64,000 nt of DNA from RUG369 sp050949645 (lineage in GTDB: Bacteria; Planctomycetota; Planctomycetia; Pirellulales; Thermoguttaceae). The DNA is taken from contig JBMNGC010000001.1 of the NCBI GenBank assembly GCA_050949645.1, positions 992,001-1,056,000 on the forward strand, in the 5' to 3' direction. The position numbers were made by a program, and so were the translations under genes. Every line of letters begins with the position of its first letter. Within the stretch, counting starts at the first letter, position 1. Under the pieces are notes generated by a model. That model searched no databases and had not been told where the DNA came from. It was given only the letters and a program-made list of their open reading frames with translations. Positions 18,280-29,300 of the stretch are shown here, piece by piece.

Positions 18280-19671
18280 TTATTTGGCGGCGCTCATCAG
18301 TTCGGCGACCTTATCGCAAAGAGCGTTGGCTCGCTCTTCCGTCGGGGCTTCAGCAATGATGCGCGCAATTGGCTCCGTATTGCTCGGACGAGCGAGAACC
18401 CATGCGTCAGGCCAATCGATGCGGATTCCGTCCTCCGTATTCTTATCTTCGTTCTCAAAAGCGTTGGAAAGAACGTCGACGATCTTTTGAAAACCGCCTT
18501 CTGGAAGACCGACCTTTCTTTTGACGATTGCGTAACCATGAATATCGTTGGCGATTTTGGAGAGAGGCAGATCGTTTCGAGCCATCATTTCCAGAGTTTG
18601 AGCCATTCCCACAAAAGAGTCGCGAACAAAACCGACTGTGGGGTCAATAGGACCGCCGTTCCCTTCCCCGCCGAAGATCGCGTTCTTTTCCTTCATTAGG
18701 TCGACAACGTTGGCTTCACCGACTGCCGATCGATAACAAACGCCTCCAAACTCTGCGGCAATGTCGAGCGACATGCGGCTTGAAGCGCAGTTGATCACGA
18801 GGTTGAAAGGTCCGCTTTCGCCATTGATCCTGGCTTTCTGCAGGCGGTTCTTACAGCAGATTGCCGTCGTATACTCTTCTCCGATATAGCGACCATTCTC
18901 ATCAACGAGCGCCAAACGGTCGGCATCGGGATCCTGGCAAAAACCAACGGCGGAGTTTGACTCGACAACCTTCTTAAAAACGCTCTGAAGATTATCGATT
19001 GTCGGTTCCGGCGTATGAAGAAAATCGCCATTGGGCGTCTCGCCGCAGATCGTGACGTCGCAACCAAGTTCTTCGAGAAGTCTCTTTCCAAGAAGACTGC
19101 CAGAAGCGTTATTGGAATCGAGCAGAACGCGAAATTTCTTCGAACGGATAAGGTTCACATTAACCGTTCTTAGAACGGCTTCCAAATGCGAGGACGTCGA
19201 ATCGTCGATCTCCTTGCATTCGCCAAGGCATTCCACGCCGACCCAACCTGGATTCCAATTGAGATCGCTTTCTGCGGCGCGGTAACTCTCAAGAATCTTT
19301 TCGCCCTCGCGCTTCGGTATAATGCGCCCTTCTGGAGAAAAGAGTTTAAGTCCGTTAAACTCTTTCGGATTGTGACTGGCAGAAATTTGGATACCGCCAG
19401 CAGCGCCAAGGGTCTTAACGAGAACGCCGACCGTCGGCGTTGCGGCAACGCCAGCATATAGCGTGGAGCGGCCAACGGCGTTGAGCGCCGAACAGATGGC
19501 GTCGGCAAAGAGCGAGCCTGAACGTCGACCGTCGTGAGCAATGACGAAAGGAGCGTTCGATTTAACTGATTGAGAATATACCAACGCGTAACGCATGGCA
19601 ACGTCCGGCGTTAACGTGACGCCGATCTCGCCTCGAAGACCAGAAACGCTGATAATGAGCGGATTTGACAT
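18280..19671 (-). CDS. glmM: Phosphohexomutase, phosphoglucosamine mutase-like
   Basis: 463 residues of the alpha-D-phosphohexomutase superfamily. The catalytic phosphoserine loop is ISASHNP (Ser99), the metal loop DPDADRLALVDENG, the sugar-binding loop FGGEGNGG and the phosphate-binding loop RPSNTEPIARI. The family converts glucosamine-6-P to glucosamine-1-P (GlmM) or acts on mannose/glucose phosphates (ManB/Pgm). The SGLRGEIG start and GEGNGG favour the GlmM/archaeal-type group, but substrate choice cannot be settled by eye. Probably co-transcribed with rpiB. Confidence 0.85.
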   Translation of the reverse strand: MSNPLIISVSGLRGEIGVTLTPDVAMRYALVYSQSVKSNAPFVIAHDGRRSGSLFADAICSALNAVGRSTLYAGVAATPTVGVLVKTLGAAGGIQISASHNPKEFNGLKLFSPEGRIIPKREGEKILESYRAAESDLNWNPGWVGVECLGECKEIDDSTSSHLEAVLRTVNVNLIRSKKFRVLLDSNNASGSLLGKRLLEELGCDVTICGETPNGDFLHTPEPTIDNLQSVFKKVVESNSAVGFCQDPDADRLALVDENGRYIGEEYTTAICCKNRLQKARINGESGPFNLVINCASSRMSLDIAAEFGGVCYRSAVGEANVVDLMKEKNAIFGGEGNGGPIDPTVGFVRDSFVGMAQTLEMMARNDLPLSKIANDIHGYAIVKRKVGLPEGGFQKIVDVLSNAFENEDKNTEDGIRIDWPDAWVLARPSNTEPIARIIAEAPTEERANALCDKVAELMSAAK

Positions 19672-20203
19672 CTATACTACCTGTTAGGGAGAAAACTGCG
19701 CCTACCGTAAAAAAATCTGACTTCCCAAATTATTGTCTTGGTTAAATTTTATCAGGTGCGAAAGCAAAAGGCTGTTTTCACATAAGATTATTAAGTGGCG
19801 GTTATCTCTGCTAAATTTTATTTTCCGAGCGCGCCATAGCCAACGACTTTGATTTTTAGTATAAAACGCGTTGGAACATGCGCTATACCCGCCGTAATTC
19901 TAGGTTAGAAAAGATATTTATCAAGAACCTAATCTTTAGGCCCCTATGAAAATTTCAAGACGACGGCGCGTCTATTGCTCGTCTTCCAAAGTTAGAGTAC
20001 TAAGGCGTCGGGATTTGATTTTTTTTTTGCGATTTTTGTGAGGCATGAGTCGTTTATTTTTGGCAGAGCGGCGATGATTGTTTTTCATCCTCGCGGTCTG
20101 GTAAAAAACTTATTGAAGCTTATAATTCATTGGAATTTTGTTTCCGCTGTCATTGTCAGACAGCTGTTTTGCGATTTCGAAGAAAACGTCAGAAGAAGTA
20201 ACC
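19672..20203. other. Divergent intergenic region before leuS
   Basis: 532 AT-rich bases between the divergent glmM and leuS genes. A perfect TATAAT at 20121–20126 is the best −10 for leuS, though no good −35 is present. No T-box, small gene or RNA motif was recognised. An open frame continues upstream of the leuS ATG from a TTG at 20138, but it would begin only a few bases after the expected transcript start. Confidence 0.5.
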
Positions 20204-23068
20204 ATGTCAAGATATAATCCTTCCGTTATTGAACCTAAATGGCAGAAGTACTGGCAAGATCACAAAACCTTCGCCACGCCTCGTTTACCGGGAGATCTTC
20301 CCAACAACTCTGAGGGTAAAAAGGCTTATGTCTTGGACATGTTTCCCTACCCAAGCGGTCACGGACTGCATGTGGGACATCCTGAAGGCTACACTGCGAC
20401 TGATATCTACTGTCGGTATCTGCGTATGAACGGTTACGCCGTCATGCACCCAATGGGTTGGGACGCTTTTGGTCTCCCGGCGGAACAGCATGCAAAAGCG
20501 ACTGGCGTTCACCCGCGCATTACAACGGAAAAAAACATTGCTAACTTCCGTCGACAGCTTCATTCTCTTGGCTTTAGCTACGATTGGGATCGCGAATTTG
20601 CGACGACCGACGTCGATTATTTCCGGTGGACTCAGCGGATCTTTCTGCTCATCTACAACGCGTGGTACGATCCTGAAATGGACAAAGCGCGTCCGATTGA
20701 CGAGTTGCCGATTCCAGATGACGTTCAGGCCGAAGGAGAAGACGCGATTCGTCGGTATCGGGACGATCACCGACTTGCGTTTGAGACGGAAGCGCCTGTC
20801 AACTGGTGCCCCGAGCTTGGCACCGTTTTAGCGAACGAAGAGGTGATTGGCGGCGTAAGCGAACGAGGCGGTTATCCTGTCATGCGCATGCCGTTGCGTC
20901 AGTGGATACTTCGCATTACCGCGTATGCCGACCGACTCGAAAAAGATCTTGATTCCCTTCAGTGGCCCGACAGCGTTAAGATGCTTCAGCGCAACTGGAT
21001 CGGACGCAGCGAAGGCGCCGAAGTCGACTTTTTTATTGGCAAGCAAGAAGACTTCGACGAATGGAAAGCCAGTCGCAAAAATTCTGGCTTTCCGCGTAAA
21101 CCCGCCGCTGACGTCCTGCGCGTCTTCACGACTCGTCCGGATACCCTCTTTGGCGCCTCTTATATGGTTGTCGCGCCCGAACATGAGGCGGTCGAGGGCC
21201 TGACCACACCCGAACAAAAAGAAGTCATCGAAGAATATTGTCGCCGTGCGTCTTTTAAATCTGAACTTGACCGCACTGATCTGGCGAAAGAAAAAACAGG
21301 AGTCTTCACCGGTTCTTACGCGATTAATCCGGTTAACGGAGAGCAAATTCCAATCTGGATCGCCGACTATGTTCTGTCAACTTACGGCACGGGCGCGATT
21401 ATGGCGGTACCGGCGCACGACGATCGTGACTTTGAATTTGCCAAACAATATAATTTGCCGATCAAGCGTGTTGTCGCGCCCAGTCCCGACGCCTCTGACT
21501 CTACGAAAGAAGCGTCCGAGTCGGACCTTCCGTTCACGGAAGTGGGAATCGCGGTCAACAGCGGCGAATATGATGGAACTTCTACCGACGAATTCAAATC
21601 GCTGATTACTGCTAACCTTGCCGACGCTGGACTTGGTCGCAAGAGCGTTAACTACAAGCTCCGCGACTGGCTTTTCAGCCGCCAGCACTTCTGGGGCGAA
21701 CCCTTCCCGCTCTTGCATGAACTTGGCGAAGACGGCGAACCCAACGGCGTTATCCTTGCTCTCGATCCTTCTGAACTGCCGCTTGATCTTCCTGAGGGCG
21801 TCACTTTTGACGCTAACAAACGCTCTCCAGATCCTCCCCTCGAGCACGCGCCAAAGGAATGGTTATACGTCGAACGCAATGGCAAAAAATACAAGCGCGA
21901 AACGAATACGATGCCGCAATGGGCTGGCTCGTGCTGGTATTACCTACGATATCTCGATCCTCGTAACTCCGAAACGTTCGTAGATCCTGAGATAGAAAAG
22001 GCGTGGGCGCCGGTCGATCTCTACGTGGGCGGCGCCGAACACGCTGTTCTGCACCTGCTCTACGCTCGGTTTTGGCACAAGGTGTTGTACGACTTTGGAT
22101 TTGTCTCCACGGATGAACCCTTCCAACGCCTCGTCAATCAGGGAATCATTCTTGGCGAGATGGAATACACGGGATTCCAAAAAGATTCCGGCGAATGGGT
22201 CTCCGCGAGCGAAGTTGACGTTGACCAACAAGAAGTTGGCGTTTTGAAAGCGGACGGAACTCAAGTCAAAGCTGTTAAAGTCGACGCCAGTGATATTGAC
22301 AAGCGAGGGGAATCATACGTGCTCAGCGCCAATCCATCTATTGTCGTACTGGGCAAAGCTGAAAAGATGTCAAAAAGTCGCGGCAACGTTGTGAATCCTG
22401 ACGACGTCATCGCGCAGTTTGGCGCAGATGCTCTTCGCCTTTACGAAATGTTTATGGGACCGCTCGAGGCGGTCAAGCCGTGGAACCAAGACGGCGTCAA
22501 TGGCGTTCGAGGTTTTCTCGATCGAGTCTGGCGTATGATTATATCGAACGATCAGCATTCCGATGAACTGAACGACGCGATTAAGGACGTAGCGCCGACT
22601 CCAGAACAGAATCGCGTGTTGCATAAGACAATAAAGGCCGTCACGACAGACGTCAAAAGCCTTTCGTACAATACGGCGATTGCCCGAATGATGGAGTTCG
22701 TTAATTTCTTTGGACGCGAAAAGACGCGTCCGAAGTCTGCAATGAAAGCGTTCGTTCTGCTTTTGTCTCCCTTTGCGCCCCATATTGCGGAAGAGTTATG
22801 GAGTCGTCTCGGCGGCGAGACGACGCTCGCGTACGAGCCTTGGCCGACCTGGGACGAAGAGGCGCTCAAAGAAACCAGCATCGTGATTCCTGTGCAAGTT
22901 AATGGTAAGTTGCGTTCTCGTCTTGAGCTGCCCGCAGATTCGGACGCTGAAGCAGTTGAAGCCGCTGCGTTGGCCGACCCGAAGATTGTCGCGTTTATCG
23001 ATGGTAAGACGATTGTGAAAAAAATCGTGATTCCCGGCAGGACGGTTAATATTGTCGTCAAAGATTAA
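20204..23068 (+). CDS. leuS: Leucyl-tRNA synthetase
   Basis: 954 residues; class I synthetase charging tRNA-Leu. The HIGH-equivalent is HVGH in PSGHGLHVGHPEGY, and KMSKS is in EKMSKSRGNVV. The CP1 editing domain shows TRPDTLFGASYMVVAPEH and YGTGAIMAVPAHDDRDFEF. It is about 90 residues longer than the E. coli enzyme. Part of the excess is a beta-rich segment (SASEVDVDQQEVGVL onward) just before KMSKS. ATG 20204 matches the usual SRYNPSVIEPKWQKYW N-terminus. Confidence 0.97.
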   Translation: MSRYNPSVIEPKWQKYWQDHKTFATPRLPGDLPNNSEGKKAYVLDMFPYPSGHGLHVGHPEGYTATDIYCRYLRMNGYAVMHPMGWDAFGLPAEQHAKATGVHPRITTEKNIANFRRQLHSLGFSYDWDREFATTDVDYFRWTQRIFLLIYNAWYDPEMDKARPIDELPIPDDVQAEGEDAIRRYRDDHRLAFETEAPVNWCPELGTVLANEEVIGGVSERGGYPVMRMPLRQWILRITAYADRLEKDLDSLQWPDSVKMLQRNWIGRSEGAEVDFFIGKQEDFDEWKASRKNSGFPRKPAADVLRVFTTRPDTLFGASYMVVAPEHEAVEGLTTPEQKEVIEEYCRRASFKSELDRTDLAKEKTGVFTGSYAINPVNGEQIPIWIADYVLSTYGTGAIMAVPAHDDRDFEFAKQYNLPIKRVVAPSPDASDSTKEASESDLPFTEVGIAVNSGEYDGTSTDEFKSLITANLADAGLGRKSVNYKLRDWLFSRQHFWGEPFPLLHELGEDGEPNGVILALDPSELPLDLPEGVTFDANKRSPDPPLEHAPKEWLYVERNGKKYKRETNTMPQWAGSCWYYLRYLDPRNSETFVDPEIEKAWAPVDLYVGGAEHAVLHLLYARFWHKVLYDFGFVSTDEPFQRLVNQGIILGEMEYTGFQKDSGEWVSASEVDVDQQEVGVLKADGTQVKAVKVDASDIDKRGESYVLSANPSIVVLGKAEKMSKSRGNVVNPDDVIAQFGADALRLYEMFMGPLEAVKPWNQDGVNGVRGFLDRVWRMIISNDQHSDELNDAIKDVAPTPEQNRVLHKTIKAVTTDVKSLSYNTAIARMMEFVNFFGREKTRPKSAMKAFVLLLSPFAPHIAEELWSRLGGETTLAYEPWPTWDEEALKETSIVIPVQVNGKLRSRLELPADSDAEAVEAAALADPKIVAFIDGKTIVKKIVIPGRTVNIVVKD

Positions 23069-23096
23069 ATCGCCTTCCTATTAGCATGACCAACCA

Positions 23097-23137
23097 AAAC
23101 GCTGTCTCAGTCATAACGATTGAGACGGCGTTTTTTT
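23097..23137 (+). terminator. Intrinsic terminator after leuS
   Basis: Stem of about 13 bp (ACGCTGTCTCA / TGAGACGGCGT, one G·T pair) with an 11-base loop followed by seven T residues. Confidence 0.88.
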
Positions 23138-23280
23138 ATTTAACGTTTCTGTCCAGCAAAATTGACTTTGGACTCCTGATTTCTATAATTAACGCCATAA
23201 GAGCGTTGTGTGGTTTTGCCTCTCATGACGCCCGCGATCTTACCCTCTTCCCTCGTTCAGTTGGTAATAGGGACCTCAAC

Positions 23281-24645
23281 ATGACAGCTCGTTCTTTCAG
23301 TTCAAGACGTCAGACGCGCCGAGATTTCATCAAAACGCAAACGATGGGATTGGCGGCCGCCGCTATGTGCACGACTTTCAATCCTTTACAATCTTCTGTG
23401 AGTTACGCTGATTCTCCCAACGACCGCTTCACGATCGGCTTTATTGGTTGCGGCGGCATGGGCACGGGCGACGCGCGCGACCTTGCTCACTTTGGCGATA
23501 TCGTTGCGATTGCCGACGTTAATACCCAGCGAACCGATTATTTCAAATCCGTAAAAGAAATTGTTTCCAAGCCTGACGAAGTTCTTGCGACCCAAGATTA
23601 TCGAAGAGTCCTGGACCGCGATGATATCGACGTCATTGGCATTTCAACCCCTGATCACTGGCACGTCAAAATGGCGATTGAGGCGTTGCAGGCAGGCAAG
23701 CACGTTTTTTGCCAGAAACCTCTCACATTGACGATTGAGGAAAATAAACTAATTCGTAAGGCGGTCGAAAAGTACGGCAAGGTCTTCCAGGTTGGAACAC
23801 AACAGCGTGCAGACCGCGCTCACTTTATGCTCGCAACGTTAATGGTTCGCAAGGGACTTCTCGGCAGGATTAGGCGCGTTGTTGTTACTCTCAATACGGG
23901 GCCTTCCGGCGGACCCTTCTCCAGTGAGCCGATTCCTGAAAACCTTGATTGGGACATGTTCCTTGGGCAAGCGCCCTACGTCGATTATATTCCGCAGCGC
24001 GCCTCCGGCTCCTTCCGGTATTGGTATGATTATTCCGGCGGCCAATTAACAGACTGGGGCGCTCACCACGTAGACTGCGCGCTTTGGGCCCTTGATCAGC
24101 TCGGTCCTGGAAAAGGCCCCGTTATAATCGATGGTTCAGACGTTGAACATGCGTCGCCTCTTGATAAAAACGGAATGCCTCTCACTGACAATTTCTTCAA
24201 TACGGCAGTGCACTTCAATATCAAGATGATGCTTGCCAATGGCGTTGAATTGATTGTCGAAGATAAGCCAGACTATAACGGAATCCTTTTTGAAGGTACT
24301 GAAGGACGGATATTTGTCGACCGCGGCCGTGTCACGGGCAAGCCTATTGAAGAGAATCGTCAGCAGGTTTTGACTGAAGAGGATTATGTCGCTCTGAACA
24401 AAGGTAAGCCTGTCGTGTGGCACAAGGAGAATTTCATCCAGTGCATCCGCGAAGGAGGTACTCCGTCGTCAGACGTCGACAGCCATACGTACGCGATGAA
24501 TGCGTGTCATCTCTGCGGAATCGCCGCTCGACTTGGTCGTACGATCAAATGGGATCCGAAAGAAGAGACAATCGTCGGCGACGACGTTGCGGCGTCCTTC
24601 ATGGCGCGTGAACCTCGAAAGGGATTTGAGTTCCCCGAGATCTGA
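23281..24645 (+). CDS. Tat-exported Gfo/Idh/MocA family oxidoreductase
   Basis: 454 residues. The N-terminus has a textbook twin-arginine signal (QTRRDFIKTQTMGLAAAAM). The Rossmann domain starts at TIGFIGCGGMGTGDARD with VAIADVN, and the family Lys motif is CQKPLTLTIEE (EKP becomes QKP, as often in planctomycetal members). WYDYSGGQLTDWGAHHVD is the typical catalytic-domain signature. It is probably an exported sugar or inositol dehydrogenase-like enzyme; the substrate is unknown. ATG 23281 places the Tat motif properly; an in-frame extension upstream would run back into the leuS terminator. Confidence 0.9.
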   Translation: MTARSFSSRRQTRRDFIKTQTMGLAAAAMCTTFNPLQSSVSYADSPNDRFTIGFIGCGGMGTGDARDLAHFGDIVAIADVNTQRTDYFKSVKEIVSKPDEVLATQDYRRVLDRDDIDVIGISTPDHWHVKMAIEALQAGKHVFCQKPLTLTIEENKLIRKAVEKYGKVFQVGTQQRADRAHFMLATLMVRKGLLGRIRRVVVTLNTGPSGGPFSSEPIPENLDWDMFLGQAPYVDYIPQRASGSFRYWYDYSGGQLTDWGAHHVDCALWALDQLGPGKGPVIIDGSDVEHASPLDKNGMPLTDNFFNTAVHFNIKMMLANGVELIVEDKPDYNGILFEGTEGRIFVDRGRVTGKPIEENRQQVLTEEDYVALNKGKPVVWHKENFIQCIREGGTPSSDVDSHTYAMNACHLCGIAARLGRTIKWDPKEETIVGDDVAASFMAREPRKGFEFPEI

Positions 24646-25005
24646 ATCTGTCAAAACTTTTGCCCTGATACCTTTCCGCCGGAGCCGTTCGCGCCGGGCG
24701 AATGGCTCCGCAACCCGTGAACGACGAGAAAAGTTTTAAAAAGACGTGTACTTGGAAAACTGCTTGATTTTGCAGGTTAAAAAAGGTACCATTAGTTGCG
24801 AGTGCGCTCCTAAAAAACGGTTATTCCGTGAAATTGTTGTTCCTTGAAGCTGTTCGAAGAACGCGTCGTGTTCGATCAGATTTTGTATAAATCCTTGTGG
24901 TATTCTGATGGACGCAGACGTCTGAGCGGCGTCCCTTTACCCTTTGTCCCCTCTCTTTTGCCGACGAATTTCGTCAACGTTTTTAATCTGTAGCAGGAAA
25001 TCGTT
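24646..25005. other. Intergenic region between the Gfo/Idh gene and glgC
   Basis: 360 bases. A dyad (GGAGCC-GTTCGC / GCGAA-TGGCTCC, about 24680–24712) could fold into a hairpin after the Gfo/Idh gene but lacks a T-run. TATAAA at 24887 may be a −10 for glgC. No gene or riboswitch was recognised. Confidence 0.4.
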
Positions 25006-26310
25006 ATGAAGAAAAATGTCATCGCTTTAATTTTGGGTGGCGGTCGTGGAACCCGCCTATATCCGCTTACCAAAATGAGAGCCAAGCCTGCCGTTCCTAT
25101 CGCTGGAAAATACCGGTTGATCGACATTCCAATCTCGAACTGTATTAACAGCGGCGTCAATAAGATATATGTGATCACACAGTTCAACTCTGTGAGTCTT
25201 CACCATCATCTCCAGTCGTATCATTTCGACCCGTTTAGCGACGGGTATGTCGAATTACTCGCGGCGCAGCAGACGAACAACAACAATACATGGTTTCAAG
25301 GAACAGCCGACGCGGTTCGGCAGAATTTTAACTTCATTCGTCAGCGAGGGGTTGACTATGTGTTGATTCTCTCTGGCGACCAGCTTTACCGCATGGATTT
25401 CCAGAAGATGATCGCGACGCATGAGCGTAACAACGCCGACGTCACCATCGCTTCTGTTCCCGTCCGCAAAGAACGCGCCGGCGACCTCGGCATTATGCGG
25501 ATCGACGATAAAGGTAAGGTGATCGGGTTCCTCGAAAAACCCCAGACAGAAGAAGAACTCGAACATGTCTTTACAGGCGAGGATTTTATACGCGACTGCG
25601 GTTATGAACCGCAGGGACGAGAATATCTCGCCAATATGGGCGTCTATCTTTTCAACCGACAAACGCTTATCGACGCGCTTGCTAAGACGAACTACACTGA
25701 CTTCGGCAAGGAAGTCTTCCCTGCGGCTATTCGCACGAAGGACGTCTTTGTACACCTCTTCGACGGTTATTGGGAGGATATCGGAACCATCCGATCCTTC
25801 TATGAAGCGAACCTCGCGCTTGCGAAGAAAGATCCAATCTTCGAAATTTCGATTCCCGGAGCGCCAACCTATTCTCGTATGCGTTACCTGCCGGCAAGTC
25901 GCGTTGATAACGCAATGATCTCTGAGAGCCTCATCTCCGACGGTTGTGAAATTGAAGAAGGCGCCAAGATTGAACATTCGATCATTGGAATCCGAAGTAA
26001 GATTGGAAAGAATTGCGTTATCCGCAATTCGATCCTCATGGGGCAGGACTTTATTATGAGCCCTGCCGAGGAACAGGCGGAAATCGATGCGAACCGTCCT
26101 GTCGTTGGCATCGGCGACAACGTCGTCATCGACGGCGCGATCATTGATAAGAACGTTCAAATTGGCGACAACGTTCTGATCACGAACCCCGACAAGATTC
26201 AGGATTCTGAAGAGATGGAATTCGGTATGATCCGAGGCGGCGTGATCTGCGTCAAAAAGGGCGCGGTGCTACCATCGAACTGGTCGCTCACGGACGCCCT
26301 GAAGAAGTAA
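25006..26310 (+). CDS. glgC: Glucose-1-phosphate adenylyltransferase
   Basis: 434 residues; makes ADP-glucose, the committed step of glycogen synthesis. The nucleotidyltransferase signature GGGRGTRLYPLTKMRAKPAVP and IDIPISNCINSG are intact, as are WFQGTADAVRQN and SGDQLYRMD, with a left-handed beta-helix C-terminal domain (isoleucine/valine hexapeptides, IGDNVVIDGAIIDKNVQIGDNVLI). Allosteric control is expected from the family. AGGA precedes the ATG. Isolated from other glg genes here. Confidence 0.96.
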   Translation: MKKNVIALILGGGRGTRLYPLTKMRAKPAVPIAGKYRLIDIPISNCINSGVNKIYVITQFNSVSLHHHLQSYHFDPFSDGYVELLAAQQTNNNNTWFQGTADAVRQNFNFIRQRGVDYVLILSGDQLYRMDFQKMIATHERNNADVTIASVPVRKERAGDLGIMRIDDKGKVIGFLEKPQTEEELEHVFTGEDFIRDCGYEPQGREYLANMGVYLFNRQTLIDALAKTNYTDFGKEVFPAAIRTKDVFVHLFDGYWEDIGTIRSFYEANLALAKKDPIFEISIPGAPTYSRMRYLPASRVDNAMISESLISDGCEIEEGAKIEHSIIGIRSKIGKNCVIRNSILMGQDFIMSPAEEQAEIDANRPVVGIGDNVVIDGAIIDKNVQIGDNVLITNPDKIQDSEEMEFGMIRGGVICVKKGAVLPSNWSLTDALKK

Positions 26311-26339
26311 TGTTCCTTACTGTTGACAGAGTCAAAAAT

Positions 26340-26373
26340 AAAAAGCCGTCTGGGTATTCCCAGACGGCTTTTT
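26340..26373. terminator. Bidirectional intrinsic terminator
   Basis: Perfect 15-bp stem including the A/T flanks (26340–26354 and 26359–26373), TATT loop, between the convergent glgC and cytochrome genes. Confidence 0.92.
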
Positions 26374-26394
26374 ATATTGCGCTAACGACGACGC

Positions 26395-29300
26395 TTACTG
26401 CTCGTCAGAGAGTGCGTTTGCATTCTGGAGTTGCTCGAGTTGCTCTCTTAGCGCTTCGACGCTCTGTTGCGCATCGAGGAGCGCGGCGTTTAGCTCACTC
26501 GCTCTCGATTCGGCGGTCTGACGCGCCTGAGATTCCACTTCAAGCGCACTCTGAGACTCTGAAAGCTGTTGAGTCATTAACTCGCGTTGGGAGTCAAGAG
26601 CTTGCTGGTACTGAGCTTTAAGCGAATCAACCTGGCTTTGGGCGAGGGCCTCCTGTTCTTGAATGCGCTGTTGAAGTTCAGACTGAGCGTTAGCGACACG
26701 CTGTTCAGCGTCTGATTTTTCAGTCGCTGCTTCCGCTGCCGCACTCTCAGCCTGAGCTTGGGCGGCTTCAAGTCGTTTCAGAAGAGTAACGGCTGCGGTT
26801 TGGGCGGCGTTACGTTCTTGCTCAAGAGAAGTAAGAGCTTCATCAGCTTCTTCGTTAGCTTCTATTGCTTTATCGAGGGCGTCCCTAAGCTCCTTGATCT
26901 CCTCTTGAAGCTTAGTTTTTTCCTCGGCTTCTTTCTTCTCCTTGGCGACGGCGGCGGCTTTCGCCTTCTCTTCCTTAGCCTGAAGTTCTTCCTCTAGCGC
27001 AGCTTCACGCTCACGTTCTTCCTGGAGCGCTTGCGCTTTCAGCGCGTCTGCATGAGCTTTTTCCTCCGCTTCACGCGCTAGACGCTCAACTTCATGCTCC
27101 ATGGAGGCTTGCTTAGCGGCGTCACGCGTTCCAGTACGCGTTGCATTCTCCACCTCTGGAGCGCGATACCATTTACCGCTGAGCCAGTCGGCGAGCAGAT
27201 AAACTTCTTCCTGAGTCATGAGCGCGTCCCCCTCCTCTGGGAGATACGCCTGCATTCGGTCGTTCATTTCGCCATAATATTTTGTCAAAGTCGGATCGGC
27301 AATAAAGCCCGCAATCCAGTCGCGACTCATGTAACCGCGCAAATCGCATGCAAGGTCGTTTTCAATCCCGTAGAATGAATGACATTCCGTACAGGTCAGG
27401 AAATCCATGTCGGGAATCATCGTCGGCTCAAGACCATAGTATTCGCCGCCAACAAATGGACGGGGTTCGTCAAGTTTGGCCTCTTCCGCGAGCAAATCGG
27501 CGATGGAGTAGCACGCTTCGACAATCGATTCGCGAAGCATATCGATATACTTTAGTTCATCGGAAGGAATGGGCTCGTCGTTACCATTAAGCGTCGCAAG
27601 GTACTCTTCTTCAAGGAATTCGTCGTAATATTCATCTTGGACGAGCTCGATGTTGTATTCGTCCAAGAGAAGATCAAGATACGTCTCGTCTTCAAGCATT
27701 TCGAGAAGTACTCTGCGGAGCATTGAAAGGACCGGCGCGGGAAGCTGAGGATCAAGACTGGAGATAAAGTCAGAATCATCAAACTTACCTTCGATGAGTT
27801 CTCGTAACGTAGCGATATACTGCTTCTGAGCCTCCTCGACCTCGTCGTCGTCGAGTTCGTCGTCTTCATTGACCATATCGTCGAGCAGCGCCATGGCGTC
27901 GTCGTCCTCGTATAGGTCCTCAAAAACAGCTTCGAGGATATCGAACGCGGGACTGCTGTCGGCGGCGATAACCTTCGCAATGAGCCCGCTGCCGTTGAGG
28001 ATGAAGCTGCCGTCCTCAAGCTCAAGGCCGCCAGTAACACGCCCTCTCAAGAAGATGATCATCGAACCTACTTCTGCAAACTCCGTTTGGCCGAAGCGGT
28101 CGTCGTCAATGAGCGTTTCTTCATTCAGGAAGCCGCGAATCCACTCAGCTTGCTGCGAGCCATATAGGTTCGGCGCTGTTGGTTCTGAGCATTCCATCTC
28201 GGGATAGTCGGGATCGACGGGGATATTACCCTTGGCTTGGAAGTTGTGACAGCTCACGCAGTGGCGATCATAAAGCACGGGACCAACGGAGTATGGATCG
28301 TTCTGAATCAGCGTAAGCGCGCCAGTTTTCGGAATCCCGGCTGGCGCAAAGGCAAGTTCGATGGCGCGGTCGGCGGTTCGATGAGCGTCGGCAACGCTTG
28401 CTTTGAACGCCGCCGATTCCTCAGAAGCGGTCGAGTAGTCCGACCAGTAAGAACGATAGGTGAAATAGCACGCCACGACAAAGAACAGACAGGTCGCTGC
28501 AACAACCACGTGATGAAGCGTTTTGTTGCGTCCCAGGATCGGCGCGGCGAGGAAGAAGAGAAGCAGAAGCGGCGGAATGACGAAGATTGCATAGATCATT
28601 CCTATTTTTGAAAAGATAGGAAGCTTCGACAAGTGATACAGAGCGCGGAAGGACCATTCTGGTCGCGCAGCGTCGTAGGAGCTAGAGACGTCGACCGGTC
28701 CGGTAAGCTGGGCGCCTAAATAAGCTTCAGCAGGAAGCGTCGCTGAACGATTCGCAATTTGTTTATCGGTCAGCGAATGCTGGAAGACCAGTAAGAGAAC
28801 GACGGCGAAAGTGACTAAACAGGTTAAGCCGGCCATGAACGCTTCATTGCGCCAGAAGCTGCAACGTTTCTTTGTTCCGCAAGCGAGGCAGCATTTATGA
28901 ATTCCGTCGAATCTCTGTTCTGTTCTCAGAAGCTTACGAGAACGGATATCAAAGAATTTCCAAAGGCAAATGGTTAGGAACCCTCCCCCTCCGAAAACAC
29001 AGACGTGAAGGAAAAGGAACCGCGTGATCGTGAGCGTTCCAAACTGCGGGTCGGGACCGCCGACAACGATCTGATAAAGGGGAACGCCAATGACGGGCAA
29101 CAGTTGCAGGAAGGAGACGCGCGTCAATGTGGCAAAATAACCAGACTGCGACCATGTCAGCAGATCGCCCGTGAGGCAACTGCACAGGGACAGCAAGAAA
29201 ATAACGAGAGCGGACCAGTAAACGAATTCTCGCGGACGTCGGTAAGCGCCATGAAGAATGAGCGCTAGAACATAAAAACCGCTGACCCCGACGAAAAGTT

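Noticed and set aside
24680..24712. Terminator after the second Gfo/Idh gene
   Set aside because: The dyad is good, but no T-run follows on either strand.
25255..26160. 301-codon open frame antisense to glgC
   Set aside because: Shadow of a clear GlgC; no recognisable domains.
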